64,000 bases of DNA from Neobacillus drentensis. GTDB lineage: Bacteria > Bacillota > Bacilli > Bacillales > Cytobacillaceae. Where the stretch lies: NCBI RefSeq assembly GCF_021560175.1, contig NZ_CP091110.1:5504001-5568000 (forward strand), read 5' to 3'. Positions within the stretch are counted from its first letter, which is position 1; each line of letters begins with the position of its first letter. The translations under genes and the position numbers were made by a program. The notes beneath the pieces were generated by a model, which ran no database searches, was not told where the DNA came from, and saw nothing but the letters and a program-made list of their open reading frames with translations. Below, in pieces: positions 27,774-36,222 of the stretch.

Positions 27774-28022
27774 CTGAAAATTGTCAGAATGCTTCAGCGA
27801 ATAATCGGTGTCCTCCTCCTTGTGTACGGAGTCTACCTTATATTCGGTACACAGGAGTTCTTTGGTACCATCTTAATTATCCTAGCCTTCCTAATCTTTC
27901 CTAGCCTAAATAAGAAAGACCAAAGTGGTCATCATGATGATTATGACCACAATCTCGAATCAGCCTCCACACATGACCATTCCTACGAAAGCCACAATTC
28001 CGCCGGGGAAAGCGGTGACTAG
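27774..28022 (+). CDS. Small membrane protein with His/Asp-rich tail
   Basis: An 82-residue protein if translation begins at CTG 27774, which has AAAGGAGG 7 bp before it; the in-frame ATG 27768 is only one base from that site, and another ATG lies at 27789. Two membrane helices, RIIGVLLLVYGVYLIFG and FFGTILIILAFLIF, are followed by a soluble tail rich in His and Asp (SGHHDDYDHN, THDHSYESHN) that could bind metal. No family recognised. A terminator shared with the next gene follows. Confidence 0.6.
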   Translation: MKIVRMLQRIIGVLLLVYGVYLIFGTQEFFGTILIILAFLIFPSLNKKDQSGHHDDYDHNLESASTHDHSYESHNSAGESGD

Positions 28023-28053
28023 AACTGTCTGTCCTGTTAAGCAAACAAGGCAC

Positions 28054-28088
28054 AAAAATGCCCCCAATAAAAGTTCATCGGGGGCATT
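28054..28088. terminator. Bidirectional terminator
   Basis: AATGCCCCC and GGGGGCATT arms lie between the convergent small membrane gene and the ferritin-like gene. Confidence 0.82.
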
Positions 28089-28092
28089 ATCT

Positions 28093-28536
28093 CTATGATT
28101 TCCCTTTTGAAAAAAAATACAAAAACCAAACAGCATGATTTTGCTCATCTAGCGCCGCTCTTCTAAACGCCCCTTGAACCATTGGATCAGTGGCTTTATC
28201 GGCTATTTCCATATAAAAATCCACCGTTTTCTGCTCATCCTCAATCGCAGATTTTAAGCCTTTTACATAACTATTAGGACATTCTTCTATAATTTTCGGC
28301 TGAGGCGGCCTTCCCGTTAAATGTTGATAGATGTGAACAAACTGCTGATAATGTCTGACTTCATCCTCACGAATCTCCAAGATCTGCTCCCGCTCTTTTT
28401 TACTCGATGCCAAATTGGCCAATCTTGTATAACATTCAATCGCACTATACTCACCATTAATTGCTTGTTCAATTTCTTGAATCAATTCATTCGTCTGTCG
28501 ATAGACGGCATCGTAATAATTGGTAAAAGGATACAT
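28093..28536 (-). CDS. Ferritin-like/rubrerythrin-type protein
   Basis: A 147-residue protein. ATG 28536 follows GGAGGG at good distance; the longer frame from 28584 is less likely. Paired helices carry E-x(n)-E-x2-H metal-ligand patterns: QAINGEYSAIECYTRL and EIREDEVRHYQQF, then SAIEDEQKTVDFY and ALDEQNHAVWF. This is the ferritin-like di-iron fold seen in rubrerythrin-type and spore coat-associated DUF proteins. There is no rubredoxin domain. Possible role in iron or oxidative stress; not proven. Confidence 0.78.
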   Translation of the reverse strand: MYPFTNYYDAVYRQTNELIQEIEQAINGEYSAIECYTRLANLASSKKEREQILEIREDEVRHYQQFVHIYQHLTGRPPQPKIIEECPNSYVKGLKSAIEDEQKTVDFYMEIADKATDPMVQGAFRRAALDEQNHAVWFLYFFSKGKS

Positions 28537-28718
28537 AGGGAACCCTCCTAATTGTTCATTATACATACTATGATTCATGAGCAATTAGGTGTCTCCCCAG
28601 ACAAACCCACCGGACCCGTCAAACATCAAAAAGCCGCAGCTGCAAGGGAACTCCCCTTACTAAGCCACGGCCTCTTTATGGATCCTTGTCCACCCAACGC
28701 GGACAAATGTACACGAAT

Positions 28719-28731
28719 GGTGCCTGACACC
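28719..28731. repeat. REP-like palindrome, copy with GACACC variant
   Basis: GGTGCCTGACACC flanked by AAT/ATT pairs, followed by a partial repeat (GATACCATTTAACGACACCATTT). It sits upstream of the ferritin-like gene and at the 3' side of gtaB. Confidence 0.75.
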
Positions 28732-28759
28732 ATTAAATGATACCATTTAACGACACCAT

Positions 28760-29665
28760 TTACACTTCTTGGATGTTGATTTTCTGTTTGTTTTCGTTTT
28801 CCTTGATGAGTTCTTTTAGAAATGCGATAAGTTCATCATGGATTTCTTCTTTTTGTAATGCGACCTCGATGGTGGTTTTGACGAAGCCGATTTTTTCGCC
28901 GACATCAAATCGTTTTCCCTCAAAATCATAAGCAAAAACGCGCTGGATCTGGTTGAGTTTATGGATGGCATCTGTTAACTGGATTTCCCCGCCAGCACCT
29001 GTCTCTTGAGCATCAAGGAACATAAAGATTTCAGGAGTTAAAATATATCTTCCCATGATCGCTAGATTAGACGGAGCCGTTCCTGGCGCTGGCTTTTCAA
29101 CGAAATGTTTAACCTGATAGCGTCTGCCCTCTGGTTCCATTGGATCGACTATGCCATAACGATGCGTCTCATTCTCAGGAACATGCTGAACTCCAATGAT
29201 CGAGGAGAAAGTGGCTTCATACTGATCAATCAGCTGTTTTAAACAAGGTGTTTCACTTTGGACAATATCATCACCTAATAAAACTGCAAACGGTTCATCG
29301 CCAATAAAGTTTCTTGCACACCAGACGGCATGACCTAACCCTTTTGGCTCTTTCTGACGAATATAATGAATATCCGCAAGGTTGGAGGTATAGTTTACTT
29401 TGCTTAATAAATCCCATTTTTCTTTTTCCATTAAGTTTTTCTCAAGCTCAGGGGCAAAATCAAAATGGTCCTCAATCGCACGTTTCCCCTTACCGGTAAC
29501 AATAATAATATCCTCAATCCCTGAAGCAATCGCCTCTTCAACAATATATTGAATGGTCGGCTTATCCACAATCGGCAGCATTTCTTTTGGCATCGCTTTA
29601 GTTGCTGGTAAAAATCGTGTCCCCAGCCCAGCCGCTGGGATAATAGCTTTACGAACTTTTTTCAC
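28760..29665 (-). CDS. gtaB: UTP-glucose-1-phosphate uridylyltransferase (GtaB/GalU)
   Basis: A 301-residue enzyme that makes UDP-glucose for wall teichoic acid and glycolipids. I chose GTG 29665, preceded by AAGGAGAGATCGTCT; the upstream TTG frame start overlaps the binding site. Motifs: RKAIIPAAGLGTRFLPATKA, LLGDDIV, VEKPAPGTAPSNLAIMGRYI, TGAGGEIQLTDAI and GKRFDVGEKIGFVKTTIE. Full length and intact, in contrast to the frameshifted paralogue at 22718-23529. Confidence 0.95.
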   Translation of the reverse strand: MKKVRKAIIPAAGLGTRFLPATKAMPKEMLPIVDKPTIQYIVEEAIASGIEDIIIVTGKGKRAIEDHFDFAPELEKNLMEKEKWDLLSKVNYTSNLADIHYIRQKEPKGLGHAVWCARNFIGDEPFAVLLGDDIVQSETPCLKQLIDQYEATFSSIIGVQHVPENETHRYGIVDPMEPEGRRYQVKHFVEKPAPGTAPSNLAIMGRYILTPEIFMFLDAQETGAGGEIQLTDAIHKLNQIQRVFAYDFEGKRFDVGEKIGFVKTTIEVALQKEEIHDELIAFLKELIKENENKQKINIQEV

Positions 29666-29900
29666 AGACGATCTCTCCTTCAAGTTTTATTCACATGTAA
29701 AATAATGACAATATTTTTATCTTTCCCCAATGAATGACAATCACTATAAACATTATACCATGTTCGTTTCAACAGCACCCATTTTATTGGCATAAACAGT
29801 CCGGAGACATTTACTCAAACCACTCCGTCTGATTCCTCATTGTACGCCATCCCTACTCGGACCGTGTCCTTGGAATCCGATTCAGCCTGCCACAGTCCTT

Positions 29901-31205
29901 TTAACAATAGCCATCCTCAATCCTGCGCTCAATCTCAACAATAGAATAAGTCAATTCCTCAAATGGAATCGGCCTGCTGATAAAAAAGCCTTGAATCAAA
30001 TCACAGCCCAACCCTGCCCATTCAAAAAACTGAGCTTCCTCCTCAATTCCTTCAATTATAACCTGCAGCCCCAGATTGTGGGCCATCGTAATAATCGGAG
30101 AAATCACGCCGATATGCTTTTTATTTTTCAATAAACTTGAGACAAAGTTACGATCAAGCTTTATAAAGTCAATCGGAAGCTTGAGGAAATCCGAGAATGA
30201 AAAATAGCCATTTCCAAAATCATCCAAGGCAATTGTAAAACCCATTTTTTTCAAAGCAAACAAGGTTTCATTCACACTTTCTACTGTGTAAATTTCAATA
30301 TTCTCGGTAATCTCCAATGTAATCTGCGCCGCTGGGACCGAGTATCTGCTTAGAATAGTGGAAGTTTCAAACAAAAAGTTATCTAGTAGTAGTTGATTGA
30401 CTGACAGGTTAATCGAGTATTTCACTTTTGGGTCTGTCCCACTCGCAATATTTTTGCAGCATTCCTCAAAAACCCAATAAAACAGACCATTGACCAAACC
30501 AGCTAGTTCCGCATGGTCAATAAATTCTCCCGGGGTGATCATTCCTAAACTGGGGTGGTTCCAACGAATTAAAGCCTCGACGCCGGTTATTTTCTTATCC
30601 ACCAAACTATACTGAGGCTGGTATTGAACAGAAAGCTGCCCTTTCTTTAGGGCATAGGGGAGATCATTTTCAATTAACATTTGCCGATAGGCCATTGGGT
30701 CAAGCCTGCCTTTGTAAAAAGAAAAGGTACTTTCTCCTCCCCTTTCGGCCTCATACATTTGTACCTTCGCAAGCGACATTAACTCATCAGCATCATCGGA
30801 TCCATATGGATACATACAGATTCCCATATTACTGCCTACCGAAATCTGATGAACGTCCACGGTATATTTTTCGGAAACAACACGAATAATCCGTTCGCAG
30901 ATGACCTTGCAGTCATGCTCGGTGATATCGACCAGGAAGATGGCAAAATCAGCACCATTTACTTTTATGACAGTATCAAGCTCGCGAATTGAATTTCTTA
31001 GCCTCGCGACCATTTTCCGCAACAGGACAGACTCCACCTCAAGATTTTTAGACGTTAACAATTCCGGTGGAATATGGATTCGAAGATAGCAAACGGCCGC
31101 TGACATAGTATATCGGTTGCAAAAAGCGAGGGTCATCTGAAGGCGTTCCTTCAACCTGTCCATTTTAGAAAATGGCTCTTCATTTTTTTCCACTATCTCA
31201 TCCAT
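29901..31205 (-). CDS. Degenerate GGDEF plus EAL domain protein (likely c-di-GMP phosphodiesterase)
   Basis: A 434-residue cytosolic protein. Residues about 20-165 are a GGDEF-like domain, but the GGDEF motif is NGADF, so cyclase activity is unlikely. Residues about 180-425 are an EAL domain: VEALIRWNHP (the EAL motif, metal-binding Glu), NLSVNQL, EITENIE, DDFGNGYFSF and the closing LIQGFFISRPIP. Main catalytic residues are present, so it probably hydrolyses c-di-GMP. No sensor domain is evident. ATG start after AAAAGGTGG. Lone gene. Confidence 0.88.
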   Translation of the reverse strand: MDEIVEKNEEPFSKMDRLKERLQMTLAFCNRYTMSAAVCYLRIHIPPELLTSKNLEVESVLLRKMVARLRNSIRELDTVIKVNGADFAIFLVDITEHDCKVICERIIRVVSEKYTVDVHQISVGSNMGICMYPYGSDDADELMSLAKVQMYEAERGGESTFSFYKGRLDPMAYRQMLIENDLPYALKKGQLSVQYQPQYSLVDKKITGVEALIRWNHPSLGMITPGEFIDHAELAGLVNGLFYWVFEECCKNIASGTDPKVKYSINLSVNQLLLDNFLFETSTILSRYSVPAAQITLEITENIEIYTVESVNETLFALKKMGFTIALDDFGNGYFSFSDFLKLPIDFIKLDRNFVSSLLKNKKHIGVISPIITMAHNLGLQVIIEGIEEEAQFFEWAGLGCDLIQGFFISRPIPFEELTYSIVEIERRIEDGYC

Positions 31206-31326
31206 ACTGACCCACCTTTTCCAGCCTGCAGCCGTTTTTCCTTAAGTGTAACCTAAACCACTATGCCCAGCAATAACCAGATATCTTCCATTTTAAAAGA
31301 GATAGTTTATAGGAAGGATTATAAAA

Positions 31327-31364
31327 ATAAAAGCAATGCGCCTCAAAAGCTGCATTGCTTTTTA
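31327..31364 (-). terminator. Terminator after galE
   Basis: Arms AAAGCAATGC and GCATTGCTTT with T/A tracts on both sides, 10 bp past the galE stop. Confidence 0.8.
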
Positions 31365-31371
31365 TTAAAAA

Positions 31372-32343
31372 TTAATATAATTGATTTTGATGCCAATTCC
31401 AAGCATCGGCAATAATTTTTTCAAGACTGCGCTCTGCTTTCCAGCCTAATTCCGTATAAATTTTCTGCGACGAAGCCACTAATCTAGCAGGGTCTCCCGC
31501 ACGACGTTCAGCCATTTCCACGTTTGCTTTGATTCCCGTTACCCGTTCACATGTCTCAATAACTTCTTTTACAGAATAGCCAAGTCCATTGCCTAAATTA
31601 TACGTCTCAGTGGACTTCTCCCCTGATAATAAGGCTTCTAGGGCAAGAATATGCGCCTGTGCCAAATCGGTTACATGAATATAATCGCGGATGCATGTTC
31701 CATCGGCCGTATCATAATCCGATCCAAACACAGAAATTTTTTCCCGAGTTCCTAATAGCTGTTGCAGAATAATCGGAATTAAATGAGTTTCCGGATCATG
31801 GCTTTCACCAATAGCCGCTGATTGATGGGCACCCGCCGCGTTAAAGTAACGAAGCACCACATAGTTTAGCCCATAGGATTTTGAAAAATCAGCCAGCATC
31901 TGCTCAACCATCAGCTTGGAGTGTCCATATGGATTAATTGGAGCAGTCTTACTCTCTTCATCAATTAACTCCACATCAGGAATTCCATATGTAGCAGCTG
32001 TAGAAGAGAAAATAAAGTTTTTCACTTTAAATTTAATCATGACTTTAAGCAATGTTAAGGTAGACGCCACATTATTTTCATAGTATTTTAATGGATCAAT
32101 AACGGACTCTCCGACCAAGCTATAGGCTGCAAAGTGCATAACGGCTTTAATAGGATAACTTCTAAACACCATTTGCAGGTCGTCTTCATTGCCGAGGTCC
32201 CCTTTAACAAAGATAGCTCGCTTATCAACGGCTTCACGATGGCCTGTTGATAGGTTGTCCAACACGACAACATCCTCTTTTTCTACTAATTCCTTAACGA
32301 GATGGCTACCAATATAACCAGCTCCGCCAACGACGAGAATCAT
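31372..32343 (-). CDS. galE: UDP-glucose 4-epimerase
   Basis: A 323-residue extended short-chain dehydrogenase. I chose ATG 32343, 8 bp after AAGGGG; ATG 32349 is too close. NAD motif GGAGYIGSHL, S-T-A at FSSTAATYG, Y-x3-K at YGHSKLM, and RYFNAAGAHQS are GalE signatures. It interconverts UDP-glucose and UDP-galactose and may also supply UDP-GalNAc type sugars for surface glycans. Single-gene unit with its own terminator. Confidence 0.94.
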   Translation of the reverse strand: MILVVGGAGYIGSHLVKELVEKEDVVVLDNLSTGHREAVDKRAIFVKGDLGNEDDLQMVFRSYPIKAVMHFAAYSLVGESVIDPLKYYENNVASTLTLLKVMIKFKVKNFIFSSTAATYGIPDVELIDEESKTAPINPYGHSKLMVEQMLADFSKSYGLNYVVLRYFNAAGAHQSAAIGESHDPETHLIPIILQQLLGTREKISVFGSDYDTADGTCIRDYIHVTDLAQAHILALEALLSGEKSTETYNLGNGLGYSVKEVIETCERVTGIKANVEMAERRAGDPARLVASSQKIYTELGWKAERSLEKIIADAWNWHQNQLY

Positions 32344-32447
32344 ATTCATTTCCCCTTAGCTAGAATTAAAAACCTTCATTATTATACCATTATTCTTAAA
32401 AAACAGCTTCTATAGGCCATTTACCAATTATTTCTACATCCAAAAAG

Positions 32448-32476
32448 ACTGGATTCCTAAATGAATCCAGCCTTTA
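32448..32476 (-). terminator. Terminator of glnK-amtB operon
   Basis: On the minus strand GGCTGGATTC and GAATCCAGTC arms are followed by TTTTT. It begins directly at the amtB stop. Confidence 0.85.
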
Positions 32477-32477
32477 C

Positions 32478-33794
32478 TTAAAATGAATTGCCTGTTTTTA
32501 CTTTATTGCTAGAGGGCGGGGCCACCGTAATTCCTGTCGTTTCTTCAAAATTATACAAGCTTGTCGGAAGATCCGTAAACCGCTCCAATTCGTTATAAGC
32601 CGGAATACCGTGATACGACATATCCAAGCCCTCTTCCTCCTCGCGCTCGGTGGCGCGGAAGCCGACAGTCTTTTCGCATACCTTTGCTATAAACGTCCCA
32701 CCCAGCAGTCCCCATGCCATCACAACAACAGCACCCAACAACTGGACAAGGATGAGTGAAACATGGCCAGTCGTTAATAAACCGTCCGTTTTATCAAACA
32801 ATCCAACCGCAAGCGTTCCAAAAACTCCGCCGAACCCATGAACCGCCACAGCACCAACTGGATCATCCACCTTTAAATAGTCGACCAAAAGTGTGGCATA
32901 AATCACCAATAACCCGCTAACCGTTCCAATGATGACGGCGGACCATTCGGAAACAGTCGCACAACCGGCAGTAACAGCTACTAATCCGGACAACACTCCA
33001 TTAATGGTCATACTCGGGTCAGCTGTACCGAACTTTTTCATCGTTAAAAATAAGGCAGCCGCCCCGCCGCTCGCCCCAGCAAGCATCGTATTAATCGCAA
33101 TCGTTGCCAGTGCCGGATTGGATGCATCCAACGTACTTCCGGCATTAAAGGCAAACCAGCCAAACCAAAGGATGAAGGCCCCTGCTGATGCTAATGGGAT
33201 ATTACTTGGCGCAAATACATTTACACTGCCGTCGGAATTAAACCTGCCCTTCCTTGGCCCGAGCCATTTCGCCATCGCCAAGGCAGAAAAGCCTCCTAGC
33301 GCATGAATCGCTGCCGAGCCGGAAAAATCTTTAAAACCGAGGTTCGCTAACCAGCCGTCACGATTCCAAATCCAGTGGCCGGACAGTGGATAGACGACCA
33401 CACAAATGATTGCCGCTGTCACGACATAAGCTTTAAAATTCATACGTTCTGCCACCGCGCCTGAAATAATCGAAAGACTCGCGACCGCAAAGCCCATTTG
33501 AAAAAGAACAAAGGCAACACTTGGTAAATGGACCGCAAGCGTCAATTTTTCCGGGCTGCCAAACAAGTTGGTTCCAATCATTCCAAAGGCATCCTTACCG
33601 AACATAACTGCAAAACCAACCATCCAAAACGCTAAAGCTCCAATTGTTAAATCAACAAAGATTTTCATTGTCACATTAACGGCATTTTTCGTCCGTACAA
33701 AACCGGCTTCCAGTAAACTGAAACCACCCTCCATAAACAATACCATTGCCGCCGCAAGAACCACCCAAACTGTATTGATATACGTGAGTACCAT
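32478..33794 (-). CDS. amtB: Ammonium transporter AmtB/NrgA
   Basis: A 438-residue Amt channel with about 11 membrane helices. The twin pore histidines are visible in SAAIHALGG and GAVAVHGFGG. AHDFAGS-type sequence is represented by KDFSGS. The C-terminal tail has the regulatory EEGLDMSYHGIPAY motif that meets PII. ATG follows GGGGGAGG and shares one base with the glnK stop. It imports ammonium; the PII protein encoded just upstream should block it in nitrogen excess. Confidence 0.95.
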   Translation of the reverse strand: MVLTYINTVWVVLAAAMVLFMEGGFSLLEAGFVRTKNAVNVTMKIFVDLTIGALAFWMVGFAVMFGKDAFGMIGTNLFGSPEKLTLAVHLPSVAFVLFQMGFAVASLSIISGAVAERMNFKAYVVTAAIICVVVYPLSGHWIWNRDGWLANLGFKDFSGSAAIHALGGFSALAMAKWLGPRKGRFNSDGSVNVFAPSNIPLASAGAFILWFGWFAFNAGSTLDASNPALATIAINTMLAGASGGAAALFLTMKKFGTADPSMTINGVLSGLVAVTAGCATVSEWSAVIIGTVSGLLVIYATLLVDYLKVDDPVGAVAVHGFGGVFGTLAVGLFDKTDGLLTTGHVSLILVQLLGAVVVMAWGLLGGTFIAKVCEKTVGFRATEREEEEGLDMSYHGIPAYNELERFTDLPTSLYNFEETTGITVAPPSSNKVKTGNSF

Positions 33795-34159
33795 TATTGT
33801 CCCTCCCCCCGGTTTACTAAATCGTCAATATCATCGTCAAATGTTCCCGTCCGAATGTTATAGGCTTCAAGAATAGGATAGACATAGATTTTTCCATCGC
33901 CTTCCTCGCCGGTCTGCGCTGCTTTTACAACCGTCTGAATCGTGGAATCCACTAAATAATCGGAAAGAATAATTTCTAATTTCACCTTGGGATGCAGCGT
34001 GACCTGATAATTTTTCCCGCGGTACACACCTTTTGTATCTTTTTGTTTGCCTCGTCCCACGACCTGCGAAACCGTAAAACCTGTGATTCCGATACTTTTT
34101 AATCCTTTAATCGTCTCCGTTAGCCTTTCAGGTCTGATAATTGCCTCTATTTTTTTCAT
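33794..34159 (-). CDS. glnK: PII nitrogen regulatory protein GlnK/NrgB
   Basis: A 121-residue PII protein. KKIEAIIRPERL at the start, T-loop GRGKQKDTKGVYRGKNYQV with the usual Tyr near residue 51-53, and the B-loop GEEGDGKIYVYPI are visible. It precedes amtB, the reverse of the B. subtilis nrgA-nrgB order. A GlnR/TnrA box sits in its leader. Confidence 0.95.
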   Translation of the reverse strand: MKKIEAIIRPERLTETIKGLKSIGITGFTVSQVVGRGKQKDTKGVYRGKNYQVTLHPKVKLEIILSDYLVDSTIQTVVKAAQTGEEGDGKIYVYPILEAYNIRTGTFDDDIDDLVNRGEGQ

Positions 34160-34172
34160 GGAAACACCTCCA

Positions 34173-34189
34173 TGTTATATTTCCTAACA
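34173..34189. promoter_or_regulatory. GlnR/TnrA operator
   Basis: TGTTATATTTCCTAACA fits the consensus TGTNA-N7-TNACA exactly. It sits between the likely promoter and the glnK ribosome binding site (GGAGGTG). On the minus strand a candidate promoter is TTGACG (34231-34226) with TATATA/TATATT near 34209-34202. So the box is at or just past the transcription start, which suits GlnR repression better than TnrA activation. Confidence 0.8.
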
Positions 34190-34424
34190 TCAATATGATA
34201 AAATATATAACACTCCACCCCCATGCGTCAATTAATATTTTTAACCAATTTTTATATTCTGAATTTTCCTAAAACAGATGTTCTTAAGATTTAATGAAAA
34301 TTTAGGTTAGTTAACTTACAATAATAGTACGAAATGTGAATTTGTTGCGGCTGTTTATCTGATTGCAACATCGAAGGATAAAACCAGCTTATATTTTTTC
34401 TATATGAACCATGTCAAGCATGTA

Positions 34425-34589
34425 GGTCGTCAATCAAGGGATCTTGTCTACTGTCTTTGGTTTTTCAATCCTGTTTCGGTCGTCAATCAAGGCTCTTGTC
34501 TACTGTCTTTGGTCTTTCAATCCTGTTTCGGTCGTCTTGTCTACCCGCTTTGGTTTTTCAATCCTGTCTAGGTCGTCAATCAAGAGCAG
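34425..34589 (+). repeat. Tandem ~52-bp repeat, 3 full or near-full units plus partial
   Basis: Units start GGTCGTCAATCAAGG and end TTTCAATCCTGTTTC at 34425-34477 (53 bp), 34478-34529 (52 bp) and 34530-34570 (41 bp, internal deletion), with a partial unit to 34589. Units are adjacent with no spacers. They lie in the 694-bp gap between glnK and the purine permease. A minisatellite, no known function. Confidence 0.85.
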
Positions 34590-34667
34590 ATAATGCTTCA
34601 GTTCGATTAGACCGGCTAAAGAGGACTGGCAGTACTGATCCCTTCATTAATGCTGATTAATTTTATG

Positions 34668-34704
34668 AACAAATGTCCTTCATTCCCATAATGAAGGGCT
34701 TTTC
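34668..34704 (+). terminator. Hairpin upstream of purine permease
   Basis: Arms TCCTTCATT and AATGAAGG followed by GCTTTTCTTTT. It ends any transcript arriving from the left (none is obvious) or protects the permease promoter region. Confidence 0.7.
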
Positions 34705-34796
34705 TTTTGCCAATTTTTGAATTTTTTATGTCCCTTACCTTGCGTAGCATGAGGAAAAATAGGGAAAAATAGAGATTACCTATTGATTGTCATTTT

Positions 34797-34840
34797 AAAA
34801 ACGAATATTATAGTAAGGTTGTTAAAAATCGTTCGTATTT
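34797..34840. promoter_or_regulatory. PurR operator (two inverted PurBoxes)
   Basis: AAAAACGAATATT (34797-34809) and AAATACGAACGAT on the minus strand (34840-34828), 18 bp apart. Each matches the PurBox AWWWCCGAACWWT at 11 of 13 positions. They overlap a promoter-like TTGTCA-N16-TATAGT. No guanine riboswitch is visible. Confidence 0.7.
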
Positions 34841-34853
34841 TGGAGGATCCCTT

Positions 34854-36152
34854 ATGTTTAGACTGAAAGAAAATCATACGAATACAAAAACAGAATTGAT
34901 GGCTGGCATAACGACCTTTTTCACGATGGTCTACATCGTCGTCGTCAATCCTGTCATATTAGCAGATGCCGGCGTCCCTTTTGAACAGGTCTTTTCGGCC
35001 ACAATCATCGCTGCTTTGGTCGGAACCCTTTGGATGGGGTTGTTTGCCAATTACCCAATCGCCATCGCCCCGGGAATGGGATTGAACGCCTACTTTGCTT
35101 ATTCTGTCGTGGGCGGCCACCAGGGAATTAGCTACCAGACAGCCTTCGCAGCCGTTTTCGTCGCTGGAATTATTTTTGTCATCTTGTCGTTAACACCGTT
35201 TCGGGAAAAATTGATTGAGGCGATTCCAGATAATTTAAAACACGGAATTACCGCAGGAATTGGTTTATTTATCGCCTTTATCGGTCTGCGTCAAACGAAA
35301 ATCATTACAGCCCATCCATCTAATTTAGTGGGTTTGGGTGACCTTCATTCCCCTTCAGCCGTTTTAGCGATTGTCGGACTGGCTGTAACGTTGATTCTAA
35401 TGGTCCTTAGAGTCAATGGGGCCTTATTTTTTGGGATGATTGTCACCGGAGTCATTGCTTTCTTTACCGGTCAGCTTTCCTTCAATAAAGGATTGATGTC
35501 GCTTCCATCTCTTCCAGAAGGATTGATGATTGGAAATCCGTTTACTGCATTTGGCGATGTCATTCACCACAGTCTTTATGCCGTTGTCTTTTCGTTTATC
35601 CTTGTGACCATTTTTGATACGACCGGAACAATGATCGGAGTGGCAAATCAAGCAGGGTTAATGAAGGGGGATAAGCTTCCGCGTGCCAGACAAGCCCTGC
35701 TGTCTGATTCGATTGCGACCATGGTTGGATCGATTTTTGGAACAAGCCCAACCACCGCTTTTATTGAATCGACTTCCGGTGTGGCGGCAGGCGGCCGTAC
35801 GGGTTTAACCTCTGTAACCGTTGCTGCCTTATTTCTCCTTTCCGCTTTCTTTGGTCCACTTGTGAGTGCCGTGTCAGGGATTGCCGCCATTACGGCACCA
35901 GCGCTGATTATTGTCGGGAGTTTAATGATGGGCAGTATCGCGAAGATTAACTGGAGTGAATTAGATGAAGCCTTTCCTGCCTTCATTACCGTTTTAGCCA
36001 TGCCGCTGACCTCCAGTATCTCAACGGGAATCGCTCTTGGCTTTATTAGTTTTCCCATTTTAAAATTGGTGAAAGGGAAATGGCGCGAAATTCATCCCTT
36101 ACTCTATGTATTTGCCGTCTTGTTCTTTATTCAATTAGCCTTTTTGCAGTAA
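34854..36152 (+). CDS. NCS2/AzgA-family purine permease (PbuG/PbuO-like)
   Basis: A 432-residue transporter with about 12 membrane helices. AzgA signatures: AGITTFFTMVYIVVVNP near residue 18, PGMGLNAYFAYSV near 74, FDTTGTMIGVANQ near 261, and GTSPTTAFIESTSGVAAGGRTG near 296. It should import hypoxanthine, guanine or adenine. PurR boxes without a guanine riboswitch resemble the PbuO arrangement in B. subtilis. ATG after GGAGG. Confidence 0.92.
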   Translation: MFRLKENHTNTKTELMAGITTFFTMVYIVVVNPVILADAGVPFEQVFSATIIAALVGTLWMGLFANYPIAIAPGMGLNAYFAYSVVGGHQGISYQTAFAAVFVAGIIFVILSLTPFREKLIEAIPDNLKHGITAGIGLFIAFIGLRQTKIITAHPSNLVGLGDLHSPSAVLAIVGLAVTLILMVLRVNGALFFGMIVTGVIAFFTGQLSFNKGLMSLPSLPEGLMIGNPFTAFGDVIHHSLYAVVFSFILVTIFDTTGTMIGVANQAGLMKGDKLPRARQALLSDSIATMVGSIFGTSPTTAFIESTSGVAAGGRTGLTSVTVAALFLLSAFFGPLVSAVSGIAAITAPALIIVGSLMMGSIAKINWSELDEAFPAFITVLAMPLTSSISTGIALGFISFPILKLVKGKWREIHPLLYVFAVLFFIQLAFLQ

Positions 36153-36189
36153 TAAATTTAAACTGAAGCGCCTTGACCAAGGCTGAACG

Positions 36190-36222
36190 TAAAAAAAGAG
36201 TCCGGATCCGGACTCTTTTTTA
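36190..36222. terminator. Bidirectional terminator (near-perfect palindrome)
   Basis: AAAAAAGAGTCCGGA pairs with TCCGGACTCTTTTTT. It separates the permease and the convergent MFS gene. A GAAGCGCCTTGACCAAGGCTG fragment of repeat family A is just left at 36167. Confidence 0.9.

Noticed and set aside
34425..34589. CRISPR array (TTTCAATCCTGTTT resembles a repeat end)
   Set aside because: The units are contiguous 52-bp copies with no unique spacers, and no cas genes are nearby.
34690..34854. Guanine riboswitch upstream of the purine permease
   Set aside because: The conserved purine aptamer core is not found; PurR boxes explain regulation.
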